This document shows, piece by piece, positions 25,326 through 34,070 of a stretch of DNA of 35,775 nucleotides. Origin of the DNA: Promethearchaeota archaeon (lineage in GTDB: Archaea > Asgardarchaeota > Lokiarchaeia > Sigynarchaeales > SOKP01); the NCBI GenBank assembly GCA_019058515.1, contig JAHPYY010000042.1:1-35775 (forward strand). Direction: 5' to 3'. Each line of letters begins with the position of its first letter. The first letter of the stretch is position 1. The notes below the pieces were generated by a model, which saw nothing but the letters and a program-made list of their open reading frames with translations, was not told where the DNA came from and did not search any database. Both the position numbers and the translations under genes were made by a program.

Positions 25326-25454
25326 TTTCTTAGATTGTTTACCTATTCAATTTGTTTAACTGAAGATAGTTTATGATTTGGTTAATTTTTAGCTGATTCT
25401 TGTCTATTAATCGGTATATTAGGAGTTTTGTGTTTCTTTTAACTAATAGCCTTC

Positions 25455-25509
25455 TTTATAAATCGATTCTGAAATTCGCTAAAACCGCTCGATTTAATCG
25501 ATTTATAAA
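25455..25509. repeat. 14-bp perfect inverted repeat upstream of the ABC permease
   Basis: TTTATAAATCGATT (25455-25468) returns as AATCGATTTATAAA (25496-25509) after a 27-base spacer. Both arms contain the self-complementary AATCGATT and a TATA-like TTTATAAA. It lies 81-135 bases before the permease start, upstream of its TATA-like TAATATATATATAAAA. It may be a pair of regulator-binding sites or a pair of divergent promoters. The rest of 25326-25589 holds no gene that I can see. Confidence 0.55.
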
Positions 25510-25589
25510 ACAAAATAAACCTTTTCTTTCGAAACTACCTCTTATAGGGTAATATATATATAAAATAACCATATTGGAAGGAAAATATC

Positions 25590-26600
25590 GTGGAACAAGA
25601 ACTATTGCAAGAAGATTTTGAAGCAGACGCAGATTTTCCTAAAAAAGAAAACATCATTAAATCGATATTCAAGTGGATAGTGAAGAATTTTAAGTTCCTT
25701 TTTGTACCTTACTATCGTATAAAAGAATTAGAGGAAAAAGAATTCGAATACGAGAAAAATATAAGCAAAAGGAAAATACTCCGCAGGTTTAAGTCCACTC
25801 TAACCATGTTAGGCATTTTTATCATACTATTTATAACAACTCTCGCCGTATTTGCTCCATGGTTGTCTCCGTACGAATATTTCGATTTAGTAGGCGCAAT
25901 TGAAGGTTCTTTCAATCCTCCCTCGCCAGAACATTTGTTCGGACAAACTTCTCTAGGGCGAGACATTCTTGGTAGGTTGATTTATGGCGCGAGAGCTTCC
26001 TTAACCATTGCACTCCCTTCGATCTTTTTTAGCGTACTATTTGGAATTATTTTTGGAGTAATTGCGGGATTTGTTGGTGGTTGGTTAGACACGGTTGTAA
26101 TGAGGATCATGGACATTTTTCTCGCTTTTCCGGGATTGATATTAGCCATGGTGTTTATCGCAATTTGGGGCCAAAGGCTCGAATATATAATGCTGGCTTA
26201 TGGAATAATTGGAATTCCTTATTATGCTCGCCTGATACGGAGCGCTGTAATTCAAGCAAGAGATTTACCGTATGTACAAGCCGCGAAAGTAGTAGGTGCG
26301 GGAAGGTGGCGAGTAATGTTTCGACATGTTCTCCCAAATTGTATTCAACCAATAATTATCGCCGTGACCTTCAATATTGGAGGGATCGTCCTAAGCCTGG
26401 CAGGATTGAGTTTCCTTGGTTTTGGTGACCCACAATTAATTGAGTGGGGTAACGATGTTGCTGATGCTCGTCTTCACTTATATAACGCTCCATGGGCTGC
26501 ATTTTGGCCAGGGATGATGATACTTATTACGGTTTTAGGTTTTATGTTGTTTGGAGATGGATTGCGCGACGCGTTTGATCCACGCATGAAGAACTTATAA
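25590..26600 (+). CDS. Oligopeptide/dipeptide-type ABC transporter permease (DppC/OppC-like), orphan
   Basis: This is a 336-aa inner-membrane permease of the BPD_transp_1 family. A long cytoplasmic N-terminus of about 70 residues precedes TM1 (about 72-90). HLFGQTSLGRDILGRLIYGARASL is the typical OppC segment, followed by five more helices. The EAA loop contacting the ATPase reads YVQAAKVVGAGRWRVMFRHVLPN, and GDGLRDAFDPRMKNL is the usual C-terminus. A working importer needs a second permease, ATPases and a binding protein, none of which is here. The start is GTG with GGAAGG eight bases before. The downstream gene is convergent, so this is a single-gene transcript. Confidence 0.92.
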   Translation: MEQELLQEDFEADADFPKKENIIKSIFKWIVKNFKFLFVPYYRIKELEEKEFEYEKNISKRKILRRFKSTLTMLGIFIILFITTLAVFAPWLSPYEYFDLVGAIEGSFNPPSPEHLFGQTSLGRDILGRLIYGARASLTIALPSIFFSVLFGIIFGVIAGFVGGWLDTVVMRIMDIFLAFPGLILAMVFIAIWGQRLEYIMLAYGIIGIPYYARLIRSAVIQARDLPYVQAAKVVGAGRWRVMFRHVLPNCIQPIIIAVTFNIGGIVLSLAGLSFLGFGDPQLIEWGNDVADARLHLYNAPWAAFWPGMMILITVLGFMLFGDGLRDAFDPRMKNL

Positions 26601-26648
26601 TAAACTCTAACCCTTTTTTTCTTTTCTTGGATTTAATAGTTTAACCAT

Positions 26649-27551
26649 TTAGACTTTAATTTCTGGTACTTTTATTTCTGGTGTATTACTTTTGATATAG
26701 TCTATAGATTTTTTAGCGTCCTCCCAGGGTAATTCAAAAACTATAGGACCTTTAAAGTTATACTTGTGAATTAATTTCAGAAATTGCGGTGGGAAATTTC
26801 CTTTTTCTCCTAAAGCGCTATGATCCAAAGCTCCTTGATCATTATAGTCTTGTAAATGAATTTCACTTGTAAAATCTAAATATTTTTCTACGACTTCGAT
26901 AAGATTGACATCTCCTGAGTATCCCCCAAGAAAATGAGCCGTGTCTATACATAATTTTGTATTTAGTCGTTTTATGATTTTTAATGTGCCATCAAATGGA
27001 AATATTATATTTTCAATTGCAATTTTTTGCCTTTCTATTCCTGTTTGATTTATGAATTTTTCAACACTCTGAATAGCATATTCTACAAAAACTTCAGTCG
27101 CGTAATGGTAGAGTTCTGGAACTTGAATAAGTTTCAACAGTTCAGCCACAACTCCTCCTGTAGGATGTAATACGAACACATCTATGTCTTTTTCCAAGAG
27201 TTTAAATGTATTATAGGAATTGACTAAGGCTTTAACGCTTCCTTCCCGTATGAACTCGTTTGGGCTTGCGGGATCAATAATTATTATTGGAAAGTGAGCA
27301 GAATACGAGATGTTGTATTCTTTTTTAAGTTCCTTGAATCTGTTGATTTCCTCACTATCTAGGCGGATCGGAAATATTTGGTAATAATCTAATGTGATCT
27401 CACAGTGATTATAACCCGCTTTCGCCGCTTCTTCTATTATCTCGGAGTATTTAAAAGTTGATAGACTTTCTAATCCCTTTCCCTCAAAAATATTCCCTGT
27501 TAGGACTTTCAAAAGCCTTTCGAAGGATAAGGGCATTATTCCGAATTTCAT
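26649..27551 (-). CDS. Sugar-phosphate isomerase/epimerase-like TIM-barrel protein
   Basis: The protein is 300 aa with an AP_endonuc_2-type TIM barrel. Metal and catalytic segments resembling this family are AGYNHCEITLDYY, YSAHFPIIIIDPAS, IAIENIIFP, LCIDTAHFLGG, EIHLQDYNDQGALDHSALGEKG and PIVFELPWED. These hold the Glu, Asp, His, His and Glu residues used to bind a divalent metal. Members isomerise or epimerise sugars and inositols. The C-terminus ends in a duplicated PEIKV PEIKV from a 15-base direct repeat. It follows the GPH symporter gene on the same strand after 87 bases that contain its own TATA box and a palindrome. Confidence 0.85.
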   Translation of the reverse strand: MKFGIMPLSFERLLKVLTGNIFEGKGLESLSTFKYSEIIEEAAKAGYNHCEITLDYYQIFPIRLDSEEINRFKELKKEYNISYSAHFPIIIIDPASPNEFIREGSVKALVNSYNTFKLLEKDIDVFVLHPTGGVVAELLKLIQVPELYHYATEVFVEYAIQSVEKFINQTGIERQKIAIENIIFPFDGTLKIIKRLNTKLCIDTAHFLGGYSGDVNLIEVVEKYLDFTSEIHLQDYNDQGALDHSALGEKGNFPPQFLKLIHKYNFKGPIVFELPWEDAKKSIDYIKSNTPEIKVPEIKV

Positions 27552-27565
27552 TTATTAAATTCTAC

Positions 27566-27590
27566 CAATAATTAAAAATTTTAATTATTG
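27566..27590. promoter_or_regulatory. 25-base palindrome, candidate operator of the isomerase gene
   Basis: CAATAATTAAAA and TTTTAATTATTG flank a single A, giving 12 perfect base pairs. It lies 15-39 bases before the isomerase ATG. On the minus strand it begins about 10 bases after the TATA box ATTGATATAT (27610-27601), so it should cover the transcription start. That is the classic place for a repressor site in archaea. Confidence 0.6.
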
Positions 27591-27628
27591 TTGAAAAACT
27601 ATATATCAATTTAAAATTTAATTAAAAT

Positions 27629-27638
27629 AAAAAAAAAA
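27629..27638 (-). terminator. Oligo-T terminator after the GPH symporter
   Basis: Ten T (minus strand) directly follow the stop codon, with more T-runs beyond. This separates the symporter transcript from that of the isomerase. Confidence 0.5.
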
Positions 27639-29075
27639 TTAAAAACCAAGTTCATTTAGCTTAGCTTTATTTTCTATTACCTTATCCTGGCTAAGTGGGT
27701 AAAATTTCCAAAAGATTAGCGTACCTGTTAAGAGGACCAACATAGGGATAATTCCTAAAAGTAGGCGAATACCTAGGATAACCAAATCTACGTTTGCTCC
27801 AGATGCAACTAACTCTGCATAAGTACTAAGACCGGGATCAAAACCAGTGAGAGTGAATACTAATGTGATTAACAACTCATCGATAAACGATGTTGCGAGT
27901 CCTATTACTGCCCAAGTACCAACAAGTATACCTTTTTGCTGTTTTCCGGTGCGTACAACGAAATCATCTTGTACGTTCGAATATAATACTGGCATTCCAA
28001 TTGTCCACACGCACCCCGTTCCAAAACCCATCGTAAACATGAAAATTCCAAGGTCAATAGGCGTTTGGAAAAAAGCAAGTGGTATAATTAGACCACATAG
28101 TATAAAACTCCCGATTAAATAAGTTTTTTTATTGTTATTCATTTTTTTAAGAATTTTGAGCCAAATTGGAATAGAAATTAATGCTCCAACGAGAAATAAA
28201 GCGAAAAATACAGTCATAACATCTGTATCTTCAGAACGCAAGATAAATGTTGTTAAATATACAACCATTCCAGTCATTATCGTTGTGGCACAAAGAAAGG
28301 CAATGTACGCAGCATAGAAAGTCAGAAAACTTTTCTGTTTGAGAACGAGCAATAAACCTCTGAACACGTGTAGTCGTTCGTAATCTCTTGAGAAATATCG
28401 ATCGATAATAATCTTATCTTCTCGAGCTCCGGGGAGAAATGCAAAACCAAAAGTAATCATTATCAAAGCCATAATTGTGGCCATGACGGTGTATGATAAT
28501 GGATTCTCTAGTCCAAAAAACAGAAGAAGCGGCGGAAGCATCATTCCAAGTACCTGTGCGATCATGTCAAAGAAAGCCCAAGCTCCTGCGTATTTCCTTC
28601 TTTCTATTTCAGTTCGAAATTTGTCTGCGCGAAGTATTGATACATGGATATCTACAAGTGTGATAAATAAATCGTATAAGAATAAAGATAATATAAGCCA
28701 TAACATTACTGGTAAAGGATTTGCTGGATCTAGTTCTGGGGCAGCAAATACCATGATTAAACATAGGGATTGGGGAATAAATCCGATTAGTATCCATGGA
28801 AAGCGTCGACCCCATTTTCTTGTCCACCTAAAATTTCGATCAGTTAACCATCCAATTAACGGGTCGTTAAGGCTAGCCCAAACGGTATTTATAGCAATAA
28901 CCGTCAATATCAAAACAGGGTGTAAGCCTATCACTATGTGGTAATAATAATACATGAAGGAATTCATAGTTGCAGTTGGAATCGTCCATAGAATATTATA
29001 CACACCGTAAGATATATTGGTCCAAGTAGAATGCCTTGAGGTTTGAGATTCTTTAAATTCAGCCATAAAAACCAC
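27639..29075 (-). CDS. GPH-family (MelB-like) sugar:cation symporter
   Basis: The protein is 478 aa with twelve membrane helices in the MFS_2 pattern. The signature SYGVYNILWTIPTATMNSFMYYYYH lies in TM1, followed by ASLNDPLIGWLTDRNFRWTRKWGRRFPWILIG, where Asn-Asp-Pro and the Arg-rich loop define the glycoside-pentoside-hexuronide group. It probably imports a glycoside, pentose or uronide with Na+ or H+. ATG at 29075 is used; MAEFKESQ three codons in is also possible. A TTTTATATATATTC box lies about 60 bases upstream. The isomerase-like gene next to it suggests that the two handle the same sugar. Confidence 0.92.
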   Translation of the reverse strand: MVFMAEFKESQTSRHSTWTNISYGVYNILWTIPTATMNSFMYYYYHIVIGLHPVLILTVIAINTVWASLNDPLIGWLTDRNFRWTRKWGRRFPWILIGFIPQSLCLIMVFAAPELDPANPLPVMLWLILSLFLYDLFITLVDIHVSILRADKFRTEIERRKYAGAWAFFDMIAQVLGMMLPPLLLFFGLENPLSYTVMATIMALIMITFGFAFLPGAREDKIIIDRYFSRDYERLHVFRGLLLVLKQKSFLTFYAAYIAFLCATTIMTGMVVYLTTFILRSEDTDVMTVFFALFLVGALISIPIWLKILKKMNNNKKTYLIGSFILCGLIIPLAFFQTPIDLGIFMFTMGFGTGCVWTIGMPVLYSNVQDDFVVRTGKQQKGILVGTWAVIGLATSFIDELLITLVFTLTGFDPGLSTYAELVASGANVDLVILGIRLLLGIIPMLVLLTGTLIFWKFYPLSQDKVIENKAKLNELGF

Positions 29076-29461
29076 AAAATTTAGATTTTTAACACTTTTT
29101 TTTTAACGAATATATATAAAATGCTTATTGGCTTTAGTTTTATTTAAGATTTCCCTTTTTTCAAGTTTATGTAGTTCAGAACGGGTAAAACGATGATTAT
29201 TTTGCTGTATCTTACGATATTCACATTAGAATAGGCTATTTAAATTAAGGGAAGAGAACTCTATTGTTGGGTAAAGGATATACAATTAAGGATGAGTTAA
29301 GCTTCAATTTTATCCGTCTTTATGATATCTTTCACAACTAAATATGCGAGATCCATCGTCTCATAATTTAATTATTTTTTTGTTTTTTTTAAAATTTAAT
29401 TCCAAAATCAAGAATCAGTAGAAAATACAAGCATTATATATTGCTAAAGTTTCATATAATC

Positions 29462-29566
29462 GTGTATTCAATAATCTGAATACTCTAGAAAAAAAAGCAT
29501 ATCGTGCACGAGGTTCACCAACCTATAGGATCTGAATTTTGTCGTGAAACTTTTTTCGTTTTTTTC
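29462..29566 (+). ncRNA. Candidate small non-coding RNA upstream of the histone gene
   Basis: The stretch 29076-29697 has no convincing ORF. Within it, a TATA box ATTATATAT (29433-29441) would start transcription near 29462. The following sequence contains GTATTCA-ataatc-TGAATAC, the palindrome CGTGCACG and AGGTT-cacc-AACCT. Two T-runs (29551-29556 and 29559-29565) could terminate it. I see no complete C/D or H/ACA boxes. It is a candidate only; these repeats could instead be operators of the histone gene. Confidence 0.25.
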
Positions 29567-29682
29567 TTCACTAAGTCGTGATAATATCAAAATCTTTAAA
29601 TAATCGTTTGTTCATAACTAATGTAACAAATAATCAAAATTTACCTACAATATATCTAATAAAATTACAAATAAATATTAGT

Positions 29683-29687
29683 GGAGG
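29683..29687 (+). promoter_or_regulatory. SD site deciding the histone start
   Basis: GGAGG lies 10 bases before ATG 29698. It rules out an in-frame start 40 codons upstream whose N-terminus is not histone-like. Confidence 0.7.
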
Positions 29688-29697
29688 AAAAAATACA

Positions 29698-29910
29698 ATG
29701 AGTGAATACATAAGTTGGTCACCCATAAGACGATTAATGAAGCACAACGGCGCAATTATCGTTGCGAGAGACGCCGTTGACGAGTTGGTCAATTGGATGA
29801 GCCAATCTGCTGAAAGGATTACCAAGTCGGCTTTAACTCTAACCAAACACGCTAAGAGGAAAAAAGTTACTCGGGACGACATTCTTTTAGCTATTAAATA
29901 CTTCAAATAA
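29698..29910 (+). CDS. Archaeal histone
   Basis: The protein is 70 aa and consists of a single histone fold of HMfB type: SWSPIRRLMKHNGAIIVARDAVDELVNWMSQSAERITKSALTLTKHAKRKKVTRDDILLAIKYFK. The three helices, the R/K pairs contacting DNA and the RKKVTRDDI loop that pairs with helix 1 are in place. There is no tail at either end. It dimerises and wraps DNA in the chromosome. The start ATG 29698 has a GGAGG SD site. It is a single gene with a 600-base region upstream. Confidence 0.95.
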   Translation: MSEYISWSPIRRLMKHNGAIIVARDAVDELVNWMSQSAERITKSALTLTKHAKRKKVTRDDILLAIKYFK

Positions 29911-30130
29911 ACATCCTGATTAATTAGTTTGTAAGTTCAATACGAAGCGATAATTTAAATTAATTTTTTTCTTTTTCCCTATTTTTTTGAAACGCCATTT
30001 ATTTAGATATTTTTCATAATTTTTTTTTCTGATTTTAACGGTTATTATTCTTAGCTTATATATCTATAAAAAGAATATTTAAACTGTAAATAGCTCATTA
30101 AATTAATCTCAAATTAATATTTAAGATCTC

Positions 30131-30457
30131 ATGATAGAAATAATTGCTATGGGAGAGATGCGCAAGTATCTCAAAGAAAACCTCCCAAAATTCAAGGATC
30201 CTGTTCTATTAATAAGCTCAGATTTCATTCCAGGGTGTCCTATGTGTAATAGTAGCGCCACCGTATATTATATTACGCTTACCGAAAGAAACTCGATTCC
30301 AAGCGCCCCCAATCTGGAAAAAGCTCACAATCAAAAATTTCCGATCGATGTGTATGTAAAATATCCCATTCAAAAAGGAGCGCCTAAGCAGTTTGTCGTA
30401 GGAATGAAAGTTGCGAAGGGAGAAGTCACAATGGTGCTTAATCGGGTTGTATACTGA
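30131..30457 (+). CDS. Small CxxC-containing hypothetical protein
   Basis: The protein is 108 aa and soluble. It opens MIEIIAMGEMRKYLKENLPKFKDPVLLISSDFIPGCPMCNSSATVYYI; the CPMC pair lies at about residues 36-39. A conserved-looking PIDVYVKYPIQKGAPKQFVVGMKVAKGEVTMVLNRVVY end follows. CPMC after a hydrophobic strand could be redox-active or a half zinc site, but the fold order does not match thioredoxin clearly. No family is assigned. Single gene, ATG start, 220 bases after the histone. Confidence 0.6.
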   Translation: MIEIIAMGEMRKYLKENLPKFKDPVLLISSDFIPGCPMCNSSATVYYITLTERNSIPSAPNLEKAHNQKFPIDVYVKYPIQKGAPKQFVVGMKVAKGEVTMVLNRVVY

Positions 30458-30577
30458 AATGAGGTATCAATTTGTCTTAACCGAGACTTCAATGGCTACT
30501 TTTTCTCAAAATAAAGTATAAATGTAATTCCATAAATATGTATTTTAATACTAATGCATGATTAAACTCAAATATCT

Positions 30578-31474
30578 ATGAAATCCAAGAAAAATAAACG
30601 AAGGATAGAAAAAAAGTCCTCTAGAATAGCAGCTTATACCTGCGTTTCCAGAGCTGCTTCATTTTACGAAGTCTCACCATATTATAAAAGCAATGACTAT
30701 ATAGCACCTAAATTATTACCAAAATTTATTCATGTTCTAATTAAGTCAAAGAAAATTCGATCGTTATTATTGAAAAAATTAGCTCCTATGGGAATTTATG
30801 AATATGTTATCGCTCGAACAAAATTGATTGATGAGATTTTTGCAAATGCAATAGCAAAGGATTATCATCAAATTTTAATACTTGGGGCGGGCTTTGATTC
30901 TAGAGGGATTCGTCTTGTAGATGGTAATGAAAAAACTAGTATTTTTGAATTAGACATTCACACTACAATGACAGACAAATTAAAACAATATAAGAAGCGA
31001 AATATAAATCCTGGTGAGGTAATTTACGTTGAAATAGATTTTGATAACGAGAAGATCGAAGACAAATTAAAAATGGCTGGATTTCGAGATAATGAGAAGA
31101 CACTCTATATCCTAGAAGGAATTACGATGTATTTGACAGAATCTACCATCAATGAGGATTTCAAGTTTATTTCAGAGAGTGCTGGCGAGGGTAGCGAGGT
31201 AATATTTGATTTTATTTACAAATCCGTGCTTGAGGAGAAGAATCTATTTTATGGAGAGCAAGAAATATATCAAAACGTTAAGAAAGCGGGTGAAGGATGG
31301 TCATTTGGAATACAAAAAGAAGAAATTAAAAATTTTTTACAAAAACACGGACTAGAACTAATCAACCTCATGGATTCGATTAAATTGGAGAAAAAATACT
31401 TTCAGGATGATGCTAATAATATTGTAGGAAAAATAAATGGAACACATTGTATAATTCACGCAAAAATAATATAA
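30578..31474 (+). CDS. LCMT/PPM1-family SAM-dependent methyltransferase
   Basis: The 298-aa protein belongs to the leucine-carboxyl-methyltransferase-like group. The N-terminal helical part RIAAYTCVSRAASFYE (about 16-31) and RTKLIDEIFANAI precede motif I, ILILGAGFDSRG (99-110). ELDIHTTMTDKLK provides the acidic ribose contact, and TLYILEGITMYLTE is the family's motif IV/V. Members methylate carboxyl groups of proteins or small molecules, including polyketide and phospholipid-type acceptors. The acceptor here is unknown. The ATG start follows a basic KSKKNKRRIEKKSS leader. It is monocistronic. Confidence 0.9.
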   Translation: MKSKKNKRRIEKKSSRIAAYTCVSRAASFYEVSPYYKSNDYIAPKLLPKFIHVLIKSKKIRSLLLKKLAPMGIYEYVIARTKLIDEIFANAIAKDYHQILILGAGFDSRGIRLVDGNEKTSIFELDIHTTMTDKLKQYKKRNINPGEVIYVEIDFDNEKIEDKLKMAGFRDNEKTLYILEGITMYLTESTINEDFKFISESAGEGSEVIFDFIYKSVLEEKNLFYGEQEIYQNVKKAGEGWSFGIQKEEIKNFLQKHGLELINLMDSIKLEKKYFQDDANNIVGKINGTHCIIHAKII

Positions 31475-31630
31475 ATTAATGAAGGAAAAAAAAGATTCCA
31501 TAATTCTTACTGATGACTTATTTCGACTCTATACTTTCTTATATTCTAGAATGTATGAAATATAAGGAAAATAATGGAAAATATCGTGTCAAGGTGATGT
31601 TTTTATAGTAGAGATTATTTACTTACTTGA

Positions 31631-32926
31631 ATGAATCTCCTAGCTATTATCTTCATTTTGGTCTTGTTTGCGATATTAATGGCCTCGTTTTCTCAGAGCA
31701 AGATTGACTATTTCCCGTTTGCTATACTCATTGGAATTATAGCCGTAGTCTCGATGCTTACAGTTTTTAACATTTCTCAACAAGAAATTCTCGGTTTTAT
31801 CAACTTTCGAACGTTAATATTTATCTTTGCCATGCAGATTGTTATCTACTTCGCAACTGAAAATAGAGTGTTAGAATACTTCGCAATTAAATTGATATTC
31901 ATAACAAAAGGAGATAATCGAAAATTTTTTTACCTCATATGCGTGTTCACTGGGTTTATGGTGGCTTTCATTGAAGATCTGACATTTTCCTTGATACTTA
32001 TTCCTCTAATTTATAGAACGTGCCGAATACTGGATATTCCTGCCGGGACATACATGATGGGAATGACTATTGTAATTAATATCGGTGCTATACTAACGCC
32101 CGTCTCAAGCTTGAAAAACCTAATAATTGGGGGCGAGTTTGGATGGGGTTTTGGTGAGTATTTTGCAAATATGGGGCTTTTATTTATAATTACGCTCATT
32201 CTTACCATCTTTTTGATAGATTGGTTTATTCTAAGAAAAGAAGAAAAACCCACTGATGAAAACAAACATATATTATTATCGGTTCTCGAACCGGAAATTG
32301 TAATAGAAAACAGAGGGTATTTTATCACAACAGTCATTGTTTTGTTAACAACGTTTACACTTATGATATTCGGACTCGACCCCGCTCTAGTTTCCCTCGC
32401 TGCTGCTGGTATTTTACTCCTTATTCACAGTAAAAATACGAAATTTTCAGACCTAAAAGAAGAAATATCGTGGAGAATCATCATACTCTTTACGGTTTTG
32501 TTTATTCTTTCGAATTCTTTAACTGTGTTTGGTTTTTCGGAACTTATTTCTTCGGGATTGATACAAATAACCGGAGATAACATTTACCTCGCTGTGTTAG
32601 TCACGTTAAGCATCTCTACCCTTTTATCTGCGTTTCTTGCGGGTACTCCCGTTACTATTATCCTTCTTCCGATTTTTGTAGCGTTAATAGGTCAAGGATT
32701 TTTCCCGAATCCGATTATTATTGCGTTCATTGGTGGAGTTAACTTAGCGGGTAATTTTCTACCTCAAGGATCTGCGTGCGATGTGTTCACTTTGTCCTTA
32801 GCCAAAAAGTACAATGTGAAGAACTTAGATTACAAACGTCTGCTAAAAGTGGGATCACTGTTTGCCTCACTTCATTTTCTTCTCATCCTTGGATACACGA
32901 TGATTTACACGATGATTTTTAGTTAG
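31631..32926 (+). CDS. ArsB/NhaD-superfamily ion transporter
   Basis: The protein is 431 aa with about eleven to twelve membrane helices and the two-fold repeat of the ion transporter superfamily. Re-entrant-loop motifs are GAILTPVSSLKNLIIG (about 155-170) and SAFLAGTPVTIILLPIF (second half), with AFIEDLTFSLILIPL before the first. This group includes ArsB arsenite exporters, NhaD Na+/H+ antiporters and CitM-like carriers. No arsR, arsC or arsA gene is nearby, so arsenite export is not specifically supported. It has an ATG start and no clear SD. Confidence 0.87.
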   Translation: MNLLAIIFILVLFAILMASFSQSKIDYFPFAILIGIIAVVSMLTVFNISQQEILGFINFRTLIFIFAMQIVIYFATENRVLEYFAIKLIFITKGDNRKFFYLICVFTGFMVAFIEDLTFSLILIPLIYRTCRILDIPAGTYMMGMTIVINIGAILTPVSSLKNLIIGGEFGWGFGEYFANMGLLFIITLILTIFLIDWFILRKEEKPTDENKHILLSVLEPEIVIENRGYFITTVIVLLTTFTLMIFGLDPALVSLAAAGILLLIHSKNTKFSDLKEEISWRIIILFTVLFILSNSLTVFGFSELISSGLIQITGDNIYLAVLVTLSISTLLSAFLAGTPVTIILLPIFVALIGQGFFPNPIIIAFIGGVNLAGNFLPQGSACDVFTLSLAKKYNVKNLDYKRLLKVGSLFASLHFLLILGYTMIYTMIFS

Positions 32927-32963
32927 GATTGCCCTACTTCGTAGGAATCTAATAAAGGAAAAG

Positions 32964-33875
32964 TTAACTCGAAATACTTGTTTTTACTTTTTCTACCTCA
33001 GATATAATATCATCAAAAATCATTGATACAGATTTTACGCTCTTTACTAATCCTGAAGACATACCCATCACGAATATTGATTCCTTTAAGTCGACCGACT
33101 CGGATGACTGCGCTATTTTTGAACCCAATGAGGGATCTATCTCATTTCCATGCTCAATAACCGCTTCGTTTTTCCATACCCTCGTGGTCAGTTTCCCCAT
33201 TTTTAAGGGTTGAGTGTCGTCGTCTTTGGATTCGATTACTGCCTGTTTATAAATCTCGCTTACGGGACATTCTTCCGAACACAAAAATCTCGTACCCATG
33301 AGCACTCCTTCCGCTCCCAGTGCACAAGCGGCAACAAAACCTCTACCATCGGCGATTCCACCAGCCGCTATAACAGGAATATCTACGGCGTCGACAATTT
33401 GAGGAATTAATACCATTATGGAAGGACCATTTGGAAGTATTATCCCTCCTGCGTCGGATCCCTGAGCCACAAGCATATCTACGCCCATAGCTTCCACTTT
33501 CTTGGCAATGCGGGTGGTAGGTACCAAGTGTAAGGTGATAACATCGTCGCTTTTAAACTGGTTTAGAACCTGAGAAGGGCTTCCTGCAGAAGTGAATATA
33601 ATTTTTATTTCTTCTTCCTGCAACACCTTAACAATTCTATTTACGCTTGTTATCGCCAGTGGGATGTTCACACCAAACGGTGCATCTGTTAATTCTCTTG
33701 TTTCCTTAATTTGTTCCTGCATAGCTTTTGCGTTAATGAACCCAGCAGATAACATTCCGATACCTCCGGCGTTTGAGACTGCCGCAACAAGCGGTGGTTT
33801 TGAAATCATACCCATAGGAGCTAATAAAATTGGATATTTTATTTTTAAAAGATCTGATACTCTAGTGGAAAACAT
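32964..33875 (-). CDS. Nitronate-monooxygenase/FabK-like FMN flavoprotein
   Basis: This is a 303-aa TIM-barrel flavoprotein. The N-terminus YPILLAPMGMISKPPLVAAVSNAGGIGMLSAG binds FMN, and IPVIAAGGIADGRGFVAACALGAEGVLMGTRFL provides the phosphate site. The region that usually reads E-A-G-G-H, with the catalytic His of nitronate monooxygenases, is here GSDAGGIILPNG, with I145 where His is expected. The protein therefore probably catalyses another FMN reaction, such as an enoyl- or other alkene reduction, or is inactive. ATG start; convergent with the transporter gene. Confidence 0.87.
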   Translation of the reverse strand: MFSTRVSDLLKIKYPILLAPMGMISKPPLVAAVSNAGGIGMLSAGFINAKAMQEQIKETRELTDAPFGVNIPLAITSVNRIVKVLQEEEIKIIFTSAGSPSQVLNQFKSDDVITLHLVPTTRIAKKVEAMGVDMLVAQGSDAGGIILPNGPSIMVLIPQIVDAVDIPVIAAGGIADGRGFVAACALGAEGVLMGTRFLCSEECPVSEIYKQAVIESKDDDTQPLKMGKLTTRVWKNEAVIEHGNEIDPSLGSKIAQSSESVDLKESIFVMGMSSGLVKSVKSVSMIFDDIISEVEKVKTSISS

Positions 33876-34070
33876 TTTTTTCTGATTTTAAACATTTAAT
33901 TGAAATGCAATAGGTATGCTAACTATTTAATCTTTTAAGCTTTAAGCGATTTAAATTAACCGTTCAAATCTCTTTTTAAATAGGGAAATCTCTCAGTTTC
34001 TCAAAGCAAGATTAATAAGCTGATTTATCTGTAGTATAGGTGAGAGTTTACAATTAAAGAACTAAATATT

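Noticed and set aside
29462..29566. Box C/D guide RNA
   Set aside because: Two CTGA boxes are present, but no RTGATGA C box lies in the right order.
31631..32926. Arsenite resistance locus
   Set aside because: Only the transporter is here; arsR, arsC, arsA or arsM are absent and the superfamily is broad.
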